DNA of 64,000 nt, taken from Candidatus Leucobacter sulfamidivorax (GTDB lineage: Bacteria; Actinomycetota; Actinomycetes; Actinomycetales; Microbacteriaceae). The DNA lies in contig QZLF01000001.1 of assembly GCA_016771945.1 (NCBI GenBank), positions 887,447 to 951,446 of the forward strand, read 5' to 3'. This document shows positions 9,346-19,107 of the stretch, piece after piece; positions within the stretch are counted from its first letter, which is position 1; each line of letters begins with the position of its first letter. The position numbers and the translations under genes are program-made. A model generated the notes under the pieces. It worked only from the letters and a program-made list of their open reading frames with translations. It ran no database searches and had not been told where the DNA came from.

Positions 9346-11112
9346 TCAGCCCGGCGGCGTGAAGCGCAGCTCGTGGGCGTCGAGGGCCGACTCCGCGGCC
9401 CGCAGCGCGGCGCTGCTGAACTGGCCGATCGCCCGCTCCTCGAGCAGCGTCGCCCGCTGCGCCTCGAGCACGGCGCGGCTGAGCCGCAGGTAGGCGATGG
9501 CGTCGGACTGGTGCCCCCGCTCTTCGATCGCCCCCGGGGGCAGCGCGAAGGCGAGCGAAGCGACGGAGCTGTGGATGCTGGACCGCACCCGCCCGACGAC
9601 GGTCTCGGAGGGCGGCTCGACCTCGGGGTCCTCCTCGGCGGCCTCGCGCTCCTGCACCACGGCGGCCTCGAGCGCGACCTTGCCCGATTCGACGAGCTCC
9701 GTGTAGAGCGAGATCAGCTCCTCGCTGCGATCGTCCTTGCTCGGGCCGGCCGGGCGCAGCTTGCGGATCAGCGGCGGCAGCGTCAGCCCGTGCAGCAGCA
9801 GGGTGATGACCGCCACGCCGAAGGCGATGAGCACGAGCTGCGAGCGGAACGGCACGGTGGTGGGGATCGACTGCGCCGCCGCGAGCGTCACGACGCCGCG
9901 CATGCCGCTCCAGCCGAGAATGGTGGCCCCGCGCCAGTCGAGACCCTGCTCGCGGGCGTGCGCCGCATCGGCCGCGGTGCGGCGCTCCATGCGCTCGAGG
10001 CGCTGCAGTCGCAGCGCATGGCTGTCGGTGTCGGGCTCGTCGCCGTTCTGCTTGTCGCGCACCCGGGTGGCGAAGCGCTTCATGCCGGCGGCTCGCGCCT
10101 CGTAGCGGGGCAGTGCCCGGGCCAGCGACCAGGTGACCGGACCCATGAACAGCATGCGCAGCACGATGAGCAGCCCCGCGACGCAGAGCGCGAGCAGCAG
10201 GGTGTGGCTCAGATGCAGGTCGCTGTCCTCGACGTCCTCGACCAGCTTGTGCAGCTCGAGCCCCATCAGCAGGAACACGCCGTTCTCGAGCAGGAACTGC
10301 AGGGTGCGCCAGTTGAGCCGCTCGTTGATGCGGGCCGTCGCGCTGAACTTGCGCGCCGCGTGGTGGCCGGAGTAGAGGCCGGTGACCACGACCGCGAGCA
10401 CGCCGGAGGCGCCCAGGTACTCCGTCGGCACGAAGGAGATGAACGGCACGGCGAAGGAGACCACGGTGTCGTAGATGGGGCTCTTGATCTTCGAGCGCAC
10501 CCAGACCGTCACGATGCCGACGAGGAGGCCGACGATGATCGCGACGACCACGGCGAAGGCGAACTGGCCCGCCGCCTCCCAGAACACGAAGCTGCCGGCG
10601 GTCGCCGCGATGGCGGTGCGCAGCAGCACGAGCGAGGTGGCGTCGTTCACGAGGCTCTCGCCCTCGAGGATCGTGACGAGACGGGGCGGCATGCCCACCC
10701 GCTTGCCGATGGAGGTCGCCGCGACGGCGTCGGTCGGCGCGACGACCGCACCGAGCGCGACCGCGGCGGGGAAGGGGATCGCCGGCACCACGAGGTGCAG
10801 CAGCCAGCCGATGACGAGCGCCGAGATGAGCACGAGCACGACGGAGAGCGCCGAGATCGGGCCGACGTTGCGGCGCAGATCGATCACGGGCGTGTTCACC
10901 GCGGCCGCGTAGAGGATCGGCGGCAGCACCGCCAGCAGGATGATCTCGGGGTCGATCTCGATGAGCGGCACGCCCGGGATGTAGCCGATGCCGATGCCCA
11001 CGAGCACCAGGATCAGGGGCGCCGCGATGCCGATGCGCCCGGCGACCATCGCGATGCCCACCACGAGGACGAGCGCCCCGACGGCCACGAGCGACAGCTC
11101 TTCGATGTGCAT
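9346..11112 (-). CDS. Cation:proton antiporter (NhaP/CPA1 family)
   Basis: A 588-residue membrane protein. About the first 420 residues hold 11-12 hydrophobic segments typical of CPA1 Na+/H+ exchangers, including VVAPTDAVAATSIGKRVG and EGESLVNDATSLVLL, whose ND pair carries the ion-binding aspartate. The last 150 residues are a hydrophilic cytoplasmic tail rich in charged helices. It exchanges Na+ or K+ for H+ for pH and salt homeostasis. The ATG at 11112 begins the membrane part directly (MHIEELSLVAVGALVLVVG); the frame is open further upstream but overlaps the neighbouring gene. It is the last of three leftward genes with short gaps. Confidence 0.9.
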   Translation of the reverse strand: MHIEELSLVAVGALVLVVGIAMVAGRIGIAAPLILVLVGIGIGYIPGVPLIEIDPEIILLAVLPPILYAAAVNTPVIDLRRNVGPISALSVVLVLISALVIGWLLHLVVPAIPFPAAVALGAVVAPTDAVAATSIGKRVGMPPRLVTILEGESLVNDATSLVLLRTAIAATAGSFVFWEAAGQFAFAVVVAIIVGLLVGIVTVWVRSKIKSPIYDTVVSFAVPFISFVPTEYLGASGVLAVVVTGLYSGHHAARKFSATARINERLNWRTLQFLLENGVFLLMGLELHKLVEDVEDSDLHLSHTLLLALCVAGLLIVLRMLFMGPVTWSLARALPRYEARAAGMKRFATRVRDKQNGDEPDTDSHALRLQRLERMERRTAADAAHAREQGLDWRGATILGWSGMRGVVTLAAAQSIPTTVPFRSQLVLIAFGVAVITLLLHGLTLPPLIRKLRPAGPSKDDRSEELISLYTELVESGKVALEAAVVQEREAAEEDPEVEPPSETVVGRVRSSIHSSVASLAFALPPGAIEERGHQSDAIAYLRLSRAVLEAQRATLLEERAIGQFSSAALRAAESALDAHELRFTPPG

Positions 11113-11135
11113 GGTCTCAGAATAGCGGCGGCGGA

Positions 11136-12302
11136 TCAGGCCCCGAGCTCGATCTCGACGCCCCGGAAGGCGCCCCAGGCCTCGGCGGGCCCGCGCAGCC
11201 GCTCGAGGTCGAGCGTCTCTCCGGGGAACGGCAGGGCCTCGACCAGCACCCGCCTCGCACGGGGCGTGCGCAGCCAGACGCCGACGGCGCGGCCCCGCTC
11301 GACCACGGTCGCCCGGAACATGCCGTTGCGTCCCGGCACGACCAGCTCGAAGTGCTCGGGCGCGAGCATCGCCGAGCGATCGGTGTAGCCGAGCAGGTGC
11401 TCGTCGAAGCCGGGCAGCAGCAGGGCGGCCCCCGGTACGGCGGAGGGGCCCGCGAGCAGCTCGGGATCCGCCCAGTACCGCGCGCCCTCGACCTCGATCG
11501 GGGCGATGCGCCCGTCGGCCTCGGCCGCCGCGATGCCGCGCCTGACCTCGCGCAGAGTGAGGCCGGTCCACCAGGCCAGGTCCCGCTCCTGCACGGGGCC
11601 CCGGCCGCGCGCGAAGCGGTGGGCGAGCTCGGCGAGGGCCTCGTCGCCGTCCAGCCGTCGCGGGGCGGCGATCCACTCCTCGGCGAGCACGAGCCGCGGC
11701 TCGGGCACGCCGGATCCGGCCCCCGCGGTGCCGTCGCGCACCGGTCCCGCGACCGCGACGCCGTTCTGGCACAGCCACCAGATCACGTGGTAGCGCCACG
11801 GACCCACGCCCTTCTCGGGGTCGCCGATCCCCGCCTCGGACCAGGCCGCGGCGAGCTCGTCGCGGCTGAGCGAGCGGCCCCCGGTGAGGCGCTCGATCGC
11901 GACCTCGGTCATGCGGGCGAGGGTGTCGTCGTCGAGGCCGAGCTGCTGCCGCCGCTTCGCCGCGCCGGACAGCACCCGGTGACCCATGGCGGCCTGCATC
12001 CAGCCGATGTCCTCGGCGGCGAGCACGTGGATCGTGCCGCGCATGGGCCACGAGCGCACGAGTGAGCCCGAGTCGAAGGCCGCGAGCACGTCGTCGTCCG
12101 TCGTGCCCGGAGCGCGCACCCCGAGGGCCCAGCGCGACCCGTGCCAGTCCTGCCCCTGCAGGGCGAGCAGGTGATCCGCCACCGCGCGCACCCGCTCCGG
12201 TCCGGAGCCGTCGCCCGGTGCCGCACCCGGCACGGTCCCGTCGAGGCCGAGCGCGCGCATGCGCCACCCGACGAGGTCGTCGACGCCCGCCTTCCCGCTC
12301 AC
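11136..12302 (-). CDS. Winged-helix DNA-binding domain protein (HTH_42 / AlkZ-like)
   Basis: A 388-residue protein of the HTH_42 family, a group of tandem winged helices that includes the AlkZ/YcaQ DNA glycosylases. It has the conserved HLLALQGQDWHGSRWALG segment, in which Q49-x-Q51 matches the catalytic Q-x-Q of AlkZ enzymes, and later segments such as WPMRGTIHVL and RYHVIWWLCQNG. A role in repairing alkylated or cross-linked DNA is therefore possible, though many members are unstudied. The GTG at 12302 overlaps nothing but lies 2 bases after the upstream stop codon, so translation is probably coupled to the flavin oxidoreductase. Confidence 0.8.
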   Translation of the reverse strand: MSGKAGVDDLVGWRMRALGLDGTVPGAAPGDGSGPERVRAVADHLLALQGQDWHGSRWALGVRAPGTTDDDVLAAFDSGSLVRSWPMRGTIHVLAAEDIGWMQAAMGHRVLSGAAKRRQQLGLDDDTLARMTEVAIERLTGGRSLSRDELAAAWSEAGIGDPEKGVGPWRYHVIWWLCQNGVAVAGPVRDGTAGAGSGVPEPRLVLAEEWIAAPRRLDGDEALAELAHRFARGRGPVQERDLAWWTGLTLREVRRGIAAAEADGRIAPIEVEGARYWADPELLAGPSAVPGAALLLPGFDEHLLGYTDRSAMLAPEHFELVVPGRNGMFRATVVERGRAVGVWLRTPRARRVLVEALPFPGETLDLERLRGPAEAWGAFRGVEIELGA

Positions 12303-12304
12303 CG

Positions 12305-13402
12305 TCAGCCCCTGAACCTCGCGCGGAAATAGGGGCCGGGGACGAGCTCCCGCGCCGAGGGCGCGCCGAGCCGGTGCGCCCAGAGGATCGGCAGGTGCGG
12401 ATTCTCGAGCAGCGCGCGCCCGATGAGGATCACGTCGGCCTGCCCGCTCGCGAGAATGCCCTCCGCCTGTTCGGCCGAGGTGATGAGGCCGACGGCGCCG
12501 ACGGGCAGGCCGGCCGTGCGCACCCGGGCCGCGAGCGGCACCTGATAGGAGGGCCCGGTGGGGACGCGCACGCCGGGCACGTTCGCGGCGCTCGACACGT
12601 CGACGAGGTCGACCCCGTCCTCGGCGAGCCATCCGGCGAGCTCGGTCGCCGCGTCGAGGTCGAAACCGCCCTCGACCCACTCGGTGGCCGAGATGCGCAC
12701 GGTGAGCGGCAGCTCGGGGTGGTTCGCCCGGATCCCGCGCACGATCTCGCGCAGCAGCCGCGCCCGGTTCTCCGCACTGCCCCCGTACCGGTCGCCGCGC
12801 TCGTTGCTGAAGGGGGAGAGGAACTCGTGCAGCAGGTAGCCGTGCGCCGCGTGCAGCTCGACCGCGTCGAAGCCGGCCCGCACGGCGCGATCCGCCGCCG
12901 CGAGGAAGGCCTCGCGCACGCCGGCGACCTCCTCGGGCCCGAGCTCGTGCGGGACCGGAAGGTCGCCGAAGGCGATGGGGGAGGGCGCGACCGTCGGCCA
13001 GCCGCCCTCGGCGAGCGGCACCGCCGCGTCCGGCTGATCCGGCAGCATCGGATAAGTGGAGCCCTTGCGCCCCGCGTGCGCGAGCTGGATGCCGATGCGC
13101 GCGCCGTGCGAGTGGGCGATGCCGACGAGCCGCGCGAAGGCCTGCTGCTGCGCGTCGTTCCAGAGGCCCGGGCAGTTCGGGCTGATCCGCCCCTCGGGCA
13201 CGACGGCCGTCGCCTCGACCATCACGAGCCCCGCCCCGCCCCGGGCGAGGGCCCCGATGTGCTGCAGGTGCCAGTCGCCCGGCACGCCCAGCTCGGGGCC
13301 GTCGCTCGGGCACGAGTACTGGCACATCGGCGAGACCCAGAGCCGGTTGCGGGTGACGAGACCGCGCAGCTCGAAGGGCCGGAAGAGCAGGGGATCTGGC
13401 AT
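12305..13402 (-). CDS. NADH:flavin oxidoreductase, Old Yellow Enzyme family (YqjM-like)
   Basis: A 365-residue TIM-barrel flavoenzyme. It starts with LFRPFELRGLVTRNRLWVSPMCQYS, seen here as RNRLWVSPMCQYS, where the cysteine of PMCQYS is the YqjM-type redox sensor. HAGRKGS and a C-terminal RALLENPHLP stretch are also typical. It reduces activated alkenes (enones, nitro compounds, nitrate esters) using FMN and NAD(P)H. It is the first gene of a leftward set with the winged-helix protein and antiporter, and faces away from the helicase gene. Confidence 0.92.
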   Translation of the reverse strand: MPDPLLFRPFELRGLVTRNRLWVSPMCQYSCPSDGPELGVPGDWHLQHIGALARGGAGLVMVEATAVVPEGRISPNCPGLWNDAQQQAFARLVGIAHSHGARIGIQLAHAGRKGSTYPMLPDQPDAAVPLAEGGWPTVAPSPIAFGDLPVPHELGPEEVAGVREAFLAAADRAVRAGFDAVELHAAHGYLLHEFLSPFSNERGDRYGGSAENRARLLREIVRGIRANHPELPLTVRISATEWVEGGFDLDAATELAGWLAEDGVDLVDVSSAANVPGVRVPTGPSYQVPLAARVRTAGLPVGAVGLITSAEQAEGILASGQADVILIGRALLENPHLPILWAHRLGAPSARELVPGPYFRARFRG

Positions 13403-13516
13403 GGCTCAAGTGTAGGGTCGGCCTCCGACACGCCGGCGGGAGGGCCCCTGCGCGGCGGCGCGGCCCGAGTCGTCGGCGGTCTGTGCCACGCTTGATAGCG
13501 GATCGGAGGTGCACCC

Positions 13517-16135
13517 ATGAGTCTGGCCGACGCGCTCGACGCGCTGCGCGCTGCCGCGGCGGCGCAGCCTGGCGGCGCCGTGCCGGAGCCCGACGCGACG
13601 CTCGAGGCCTTCGAGCGCTGGGTGGCGGAGGAGCAGGGGCTGCAGCTCTACCCGGCGCAGGAGGAGGCGCTCACCGGTATCGCGCTCGGCTCGCACGTGA
13701 TCCTCTCGACGCCGACGGGCACCGGCAAGTCGCTCGTCGCGCTCGGCGCCCACTTCGCCGCGCTCGCCGAGGGGCGCCGCACCGCCTACACCGCCCCCAT
13801 CAAGGCGCTCGTGAGCGAGAAGTTCTTCGCGCTGGTCGACGCCTTCGGCGCCGAGAACGTGGGCATGGTCACCGGGGACACGTCCATCAACCCCGGCGCG
13901 CCGATCCTGTGCTGCACGGCCGAGATCCTCGCGAACATGGCGCTGCGCGACGCCGCCGTCGACGACCCCGAGGCGGACGGCATCACCCAGGTCGTCATGG
14001 ACGAGTTCCACTTCTACGCGGATCGCGACCGCGGCTGGGCGTGGCAGGTGCCGCTGCTGCTCATGCGCCGCGCGCAGTTCCTGCTCATGTCGGCGACCCT
14101 CGGCGACGTGACGGCGCTCGCCGATGACCTCGCGCGCCGCACCGGCCGCGACACCGAGCGCGTGACGGGCGTCGAGCGCCCCGTCCCGCTGCACTTCTCG
14201 TACGAGGTGCGCGCCGCGCACGAGGTCGTCGAGCTGCTGCTCGCAGGCGGCGGCACGCCCGCCTATCTCGTGCACTTCAACCAGTCGCAGGCGGTGGAGC
14301 AGGCGCAGGCGCTCGCCTCGATCAAGCTCGTGGATCGCGCGGGCCGGGATCGGATCGCGGAGGCGCTCGGCGAGTTCAGGTTCCGGGCCGGCTTCGGGGC
14401 GATGCTGTCGCGGCTCGTGCGCGCGGGCGTCGGCGTGCACCACGCGGGCATGCTGCCGCGCTACCGGCGCCTCGTCGAGCAGTTGGCCCAGCAGGGGCTG
14501 CTGCGTGTCATCTGCGGCACCGACACGCTGGGGGTGGGCATCAACGTGCCGATCCGCACCGTCGTCCTGAGCGCCCTCACCAAGTTCGACGGCGAGAGGA
14601 TGCGGCGCCTCTCGGCGCGCGAGTTCCACCAGGTCGCGGGGCGCGCGGGCCGCGCCGGCTTCGACACCGAGGGCGACGTGATCGCGCTCGCGCCCGAGCA
14701 CGAGGTCGAGAACGCGCGCGCCAGCGCCCGGGTCGAGGCGCAGCGGGCGGCGGGCAAGAAGGTCGGGAAGGGCCCCAAGAAGAAGGCGCCGCCGCAGGGC
14801 TTCGTCGCCTGGAACGAGCAGACGTTCGAGAAGCTCATCGCCTCGGAGCCCGAGCCGCTCGTCAGCCGTATGCGCGTCACCCACGCCATGGTGCTCGGCG
14901 TCATCGGACGAGGCGAGACCCGCGAGGGCGAGGCGCTCGAGACCATGCGCACGCTCGTCTTCGACAGCCATGAGCCGCGCGCCGTGCAGGTCGCCCACGC
15001 CCGCACCGCCATCGCGATCTTCCGCACGCTGCGCGCCGGCGGCATCGTCGAGGCCTACGCCGACGAGCGCGGGCAGCGCCTCCTGCGCCTCACCGTCGAG
15101 CTGCAGTCCAACTTCGCGCTCAACCAGCCGCTGTCGCCGTTCGCGCTCGCCGCCATCGAACTGCTCGACCCCGCCTCGCCCGACTACGCGCTCGACGTGA
15201 TCTCGGTGATCGAGGCGACGCTCGAGGATCCGCGGGTGATCCTGCGCGCCCAGGAGCATCGCGCCCGCGGCGAGGCCGTCGCCGCAATGAAGGCCGAGGG
15301 CATCGAGTACGACGAGCGCATGGAGCTGCTCGAGGGGGTCACGCATCCGCAGCCGCTGAAGGAGCTGCTCGACGAGGCCTTCGAGGCTTACGCGCGCGAG
15401 GTGCCGTGGGCGCGCGACTACGAGCTGAGCCCGAAGTCGGTGGTGCGCGAGATGGTCGAGCGCGCCTTCGGCTTCCGCGATCTCGTGTCGTTCTACCAGC
15501 TCGGACGCGCCGAGGGGGCGGTGCTGCGGTACCTGAGCGACGCGTTCCGCGCGATCGAGCGCACCGTTCCCGAGCAGGCGAAGACCCCTGAGCTCGAGGG
15601 GCTCATCGATTGGCTGGGCGAGCTCGTGCGCCAGGTGGACTCGAGCCTGCTCGACGAGTGGGCCGAACTGTCCGCCGACCCCGCGGATCCCGCCGCGTTG
15701 CAATCCCGCGATGGAGCACAGGATCTCGCGCCGCCGACCCGCTCGGTCCTCGCCAGCGAGCGCGCCTTCACCGTCATGGTGCGCAACGCCGTCTTCCGCC
15801 GGGTGCTCGCCGCCGCCTTCGAGCGGATGGACGAGCTCGAGGAGCTCGACGGCTCGAACGGCTTCGGGGCCGAGCGCTGGGGCGAGGCCCTCGACGCCTA
15901 CTTCGCCGAGTACGACGCGATCGGCACGGGCCCGGACGCGCGCGCGGCGGCGCTGTGCGAGATCGACCGGCGATCCGCCGCAGCGGAGGGCGTGTGGCGT
16001 TTCCGCCAGGTGCTCGACGACCCCGCCGGCGATCGCGACTGGGCGATCGAGGGCGTCGTCGACCTCGCGGCATCGGAGGAGGCCGGGGAGGCCGTCGTCG
16101 GGGTGGAGCGCGTCGGGCCCCGCACGACGGCGTAG
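13517..16135 (+). CDS. DEAD/DEAH-box helicase with DUF3516 domain (Ski2-like)
   Basis: An 872-residue superfamily 2 helicase. Motif I is TPTGTGKS with K71, motif II is DEFH at residues 162-165, motif III is MSATLGD, and motif VI is HQVAGRAGRAGFD. The second half (from about residue 420) is the DUF3516 region found with such helicases in actinobacteria. The order of motifs resembles Ski2/Mtr4 RNA helicases, so a role in RNA turnover is likely but unproven. It stands alone, divergent from the flavin oxidoreductase, with an ATG preceded by a GGAGG site. Confidence 0.9.
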   Translation: MSLADALDALRAAAAAQPGGAVPEPDATLEAFERWVAEEQGLQLYPAQEEALTGIALGSHVILSTPTGTGKSLVALGAHFAALAEGRRTAYTAPIKALVSEKFFALVDAFGAENVGMVTGDTSINPGAPILCCTAEILANMALRDAAVDDPEADGITQVVMDEFHFYADRDRGWAWQVPLLLMRRAQFLLMSATLGDVTALADDLARRTGRDTERVTGVERPVPLHFSYEVRAAHEVVELLLAGGGTPAYLVHFNQSQAVEQAQALASIKLVDRAGRDRIAEALGEFRFRAGFGAMLSRLVRAGVGVHHAGMLPRYRRLVEQLAQQGLLRVICGTDTLGVGINVPIRTVVLSALTKFDGERMRRLSAREFHQVAGRAGRAGFDTEGDVIALAPEHEVENARASARVEAQRAAGKKVGKGPKKKAPPQGFVAWNEQTFEKLIASEPEPLVSRMRVTHAMVLGVIGRGETREGEALETMRTLVFDSHEPRAVQVAHARTAIAIFRTLRAGGIVEAYADERGQRLLRLTVELQSNFALNQPLSPFALAAIELLDPASPDYALDVISVIEATLEDPRVILRAQEHRARGEAVAAMKAEGIEYDERMELLEGVTHPQPLKELLDEAFEAYAREVPWARDYELSPKSVVREMVERAFGFRDLVSFYQLGRAEGAVLRYLSDAFRAIERTVPEQAKTPELEGLIDWLGELVRQVDSSLLDEWAELSADPADPAALQSRDGAQDLAPPTRSVLASERAFTVMVRNAVFRRVLAAAFERMDELEELDGSNGFGAERWGEALDAYFAEYDAIGTGPDARAAALCEIDRRSAAAEGVWRFRQVLDDPAGDRDWAIEGVVDLAASEEAGEAVVGVERVGPRTTA

Positions 16136-16273
16136 CGATCCGGCGCGCGCGGGCGAATCGGCGGACACGGCTTCGCGCGCTCATCCGTTTCATAGGCGTT
16201 GCGGATGAGAATATGGAGCAGGGGACTGATCGGCCGAGACCGACAGGGGGAGCCCCGGGAAGAGGCACTCGCG

Positions 16274-17674
16274 ATGATCCACCATGTCATGACGGGCGAA
16301 TCGGGGGGCGCGATCGCGCACATCCGCGTGCTCGTCGTCATCGGCACCCGGCCCGAGACGATCAAGATGATCCCGGTGATCCGGGCCCTGCAGCAGTCGG
16401 GGGTCTTCCGGCCCGTCGTCATCGCCACCGGGCAGCACACGGACATGGTCGAGACGCTCATCGCCCAGGCCGGGCTGCGCCTCGACGCGAACCTGCACGC
16501 CGGTCGCCGCGACGAGGAGGGCCGTCCGCCCTCGCTCAACGAGCTCGTCGCCCGCATCATGACCGGCATCGACCGCATCTGGCGCGAGCAGCGGGTGCCG
16601 GAGGCCTTCAGCGCCGACGGGCGCCGCACCCCCGGCGGCGCGGCCGCCTGCCTCGTGCACGGCGACACCAGCTCGGCGATGGCGGCGGCGCTCGCCTCCT
16701 TCAATCTGCAGATCCCCGTCGTGCACGTCGAGGCGGGGCTGCGCACCTCGAACTTGAGCGAGCCCTTCCCCGAGGAGGGCAACCGGCAGATCATCTCGCG
16801 CCTCGCCGCGGTGCACTTCGCGCCGACCGAGGCGAATCGGCAGAACCTGCTGCGCGAGGGCGTCGAGTCCGACCGGATCGTCGTCACGGGCAACACCTCG
16901 ATCGACATGCTCGGCTGGGCGATGGAGCAGACCCGCGACTTCGGGCCCGGCCTCGAGGCGCTCACGGCCGATCCGGAACGCCGGCTCGTGCTGGTCACCG
17001 CGCACCGGCGCGAGAATTGGGGCGAGGGGCTGCGCGGCGTCGCGAGCGCGATCGCCCGGCTGAGCGAGGCCTACCCCGACGTCGACTTCGTCGTGCCCAT
17101 GCATCCGAACCCGATCGCCCGTCAGCCCATGCTCGACGCGCTCGGCGACCTGTCCAATGTGCACCTCGTGGAGCCCCGCGACTACTTCGCCTTCGTGCAC
17201 CTCACGGCCGCCGCGAGCCTCATCATCACCGACTCCGGCGGGGTGCAGGAGGAGGCGCCCGCGTTCGGCATCCCCGTGCTCGTCACGCGCGGGGTGACCG
17301 AGCGCGAGGAGGGCGTGCGCGCCGGAACCCTGCAGCTCGTCGGCACGGATCCCGACCGCATCGTCGCCGCGGCGAGCGTCGTGCTCGACCGCACGGCCGA
17401 GGAGGCCGCCCGGGCGAAGCTCGAGGCGCCCGAGAACCCGTACGGGGACGGCTGGGCAGCGATCCGCATCGTCGACTCGCTCAGGCTGCTGCTGCACGAG
17501 GGGCCCGTGCCGGCCGAGCTCGAGGTGGAGCTGCCCGGGCTACGCGAGGCGGTGCGCGAGCATCTGGGGCGGACCGCCGCGGCGTCGGTGCCGGCCCCGA
17601 TTCCGGCTGCGGTGTCGGCGCCCGTCGGCTCCGGTGTCGGCGCGGGCGATGTCTCCGCGGTGCCGCAGTCGTGA
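16274..17674 (+). CDS. wecB: UDP-N-acetylglucosamine 2-epimerase (non-hydrolysing)
   Basis: A protein of about 466 residues with VVIGTRPETIKMIPVI near the N-terminus, the family's hallmark, then VHGDTSSAMAAALA, HVEAGLRT and SDSGGVQEEAP-like segments (TDSGGVQEEAP). It interconverts UDP-GlcNAc and UDP-ManNAc for cell-surface polysaccharide. I chose the ATG at 16274 because a GAGG lies 8 bases upstream; an in-frame ATG at 16199 would add a basic extension without homology. About 50 extra C-terminal residues are rich in Ala, Pro and Val. Its stop codon overlaps the start of the glycosyltransferase gene, so the two probably act in one pathway. Confidence 0.88.
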   Translation: MIHHVMTGESGGAIAHIRVLVVIGTRPETIKMIPVIRALQQSGVFRPVVIATGQHTDMVETLIAQAGLRLDANLHAGRRDEEGRPPSLNELVARIMTGIDRIWREQRVPEAFSADGRRTPGGAAACLVHGDTSSAMAAALASFNLQIPVVHVEAGLRTSNLSEPFPEEGNRQIISRLAAVHFAPTEANRQNLLREGVESDRIVVTGNTSIDMLGWAMEQTRDFGPGLEALTADPERRLVLVTAHRRENWGEGLRGVASAIARLSEAYPDVDFVVPMHPNPIARQPMLDALGDLSNVHLVEPRDYFAFVHLTAAASLIITDSGGVQEEAPAFGIPVLVTRGVTEREEGVRAGTLQLVGTDPDRIVAAASVVLDRTAEEAARAKLEAPENPYGDGWAAIRIVDSLRLLLHEGPVPAELEVELPGLREAVREHLGRTAAASVPAPIPAAVSAPVGSGVGAGDVSAVPQS

Positions 17675-19107
17675 TGGAGGCGCCGGTGCGATCCGATCCG
17701 CTCGAGCCCGGGCCGGGGGTTCCGGGCCTGGTGGATCCGGGCCTCACCGATCCGGGCATCCCGGATCTCTACTCGGGCCTGCCCTGGTGGAGCGTGCCCT
17801 TCTACTGGCTCGCGCTCCTCGTCGTCGTGTGCTCGGCGATCTCGCTCGTCGTGCTCGTGGTGCGGGCGCAGATCGCGATCTCCCGTGCGGAGCGCGGCCG
17901 GGGCCGTCACCGCGACGCCGGGGCGCGGGCGAGCGAGCGCGACTACCTCTGGGTCTTCGTGGTGCCCGCGCTCAACGAGGAGGTGACGATCGCCGACTCC
18001 GTGGGGCGCCTCGCGCTGGTCGAGGCGACGCACAAGCGCATCCTGGTGGTGAACGACGGCTCGGACGACCGTACGGGCGAGATCCTCGACGGGCTGCGCG
18101 CCGGGGTGCCCGAGCTCACCGTGCTGACGCGGGTCGCCCCGAACGCGAGGCAGGGCAAGTCGGAGGCGCTGAACGACGCCTGGCGGTTCCTGACGCACGA
18201 GATCCTGCGATCCGGACCCTACGCGGGCTGGGACCCGGCGAAGGTGATCGTCACGATCGTCGACGCCGACGGGCGGCTCGATCCGGCCGCTGCCGCGATC
18301 GCCTCGCACTTCGAGGATGAGCGCGTCGGGGGTGTGCAGGCGCTCGTGCGCATCTACAACCGCCGCGGCCCGCTCACCTGGGCCCAGGACGTCGAGTTCG
18401 GCGTCTTCGGCCATGTCTACCAGATGGGCCGCAAGGAGTGGGGCATCTCGAACATGGGCGGCAACGGCCAGTTCAATCGGCTCGCGGCGCTGAACGACGT
18501 CGCGATCGAGGACAGCCGCGGCAACCTCGGCCCGTGGCGCGAGGGTCGCCTCACCGAGGATCAGGACATCGGCCTGCGCATCATCCGCGCGGGGTGGCGG
18601 GGTTCGCAGTCGACGACGGTGACGATCCACCAGCAGGGGCTCAACTCGCTGCGCCCGCTCTACCGGCAGCGCACCCGCTGGGCGCAGGGCGGCTGGCAGT
18701 CGCTCGACATGGCGCCGAGCCTCGCGCGCAACCGGCACGTCGGCCTCATCGCGCGCTGGGATCAGTTCTGGTACCTCATGACGCCGCTCATCCAGGCCTA
18801 TCTGGGCCTCATCCTGGCACTCACCGTCGTGCTGCTGGCCACCGGCACGACGAGGGTGCACTGGTCGTGGCCGATCCTGCTCGTCATCTACGCGCTGTCG
18901 ATCCTGCCGAGCATCGTGGGCGTCGTCTTCGCGCGGCGGCGATTCGGGCTGATCGGCATCATCGTGAGCTTCCTCGCGGGGCACGCCTACGTGCTCTACA
19001 CCTGGCTCATCTACCCGGTCGTCTTCCACGCGCTCTTCCGCCAGCTCGGCAGGCGCACCTCGTGGACGAAGACGAAGCGCGAGGCGATCGCGGCTACGGC
19101 CGGGTAG
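17674..19107 (+). CDS. Membrane glycosyltransferase family 2 (processive type)
   Basis: A 477-residue protein with one N-terminal membrane segment (about residues 40-65), a cytoplasmic GT-A domain, and three or four membrane segments near the C-terminus. Catalytic motifs are VVNDGSDDRT, D197-A-D199, the TEDQD acceptor-base region and YRQRTRW at 330-336, the Q-x-x-R-W of cellulose/hyaluronan synthase-like enzymes. It probably polymerises and exports a surface glycan from a nucleotide sugar, perhaps using the ManNAc made by the upstream epimerase. The ATG overlaps the epimerase stop as ATGA-type coupling; a GTG three bases earlier is also possible. Confidence 0.88.
   Translation: MEAPVRSDPLEPGPGVPGLVDPGLTDPGIPDLYSGLPWWSVPFYWLALLVVVCSAISLVVLVVRAQIAISRAERGRGRHRDAGARASERDYLWVFVVPALNEEVTIADSVGRLALVEATHKRILVVNDGSDDRTGEILDGLRAGVPELTVLTRVAPNARQGKSEALNDAWRFLTHEILRSGPYAGWDPAKVIVTIVDADGRLDPAAAAIASHFEDERVGGVQALVRIYNRRGPLTWAQDVEFGVFGHVYQMGRKEWGISNMGGNGQFNRLAALNDVAIEDSRGNLGPWREGRLTEDQDIGLRIIRAGWRGSQSTTVTIHQQGLNSLRPLYRQRTRWAQGGWQSLDMAPSLARNRHVGLIARWDQFWYLMTPLIQAYLGLILALTVVLLATGTTRVHWSWPILLVIYALSILPSIVGVVFARRRFGLIGIIVSFLAGHAYVLYTWLIYPVVFHALFRQLGRRTSWTKTKREAIAATAG

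Noticed and set aside
13406-16168. Very long open frame (920 codons) on the minus strand opposite the DUF3516 helicase
   Set aside because: It is the antisense shadow of a gene with complete helicase motifs; its own translation is low-complexity and without motifs.
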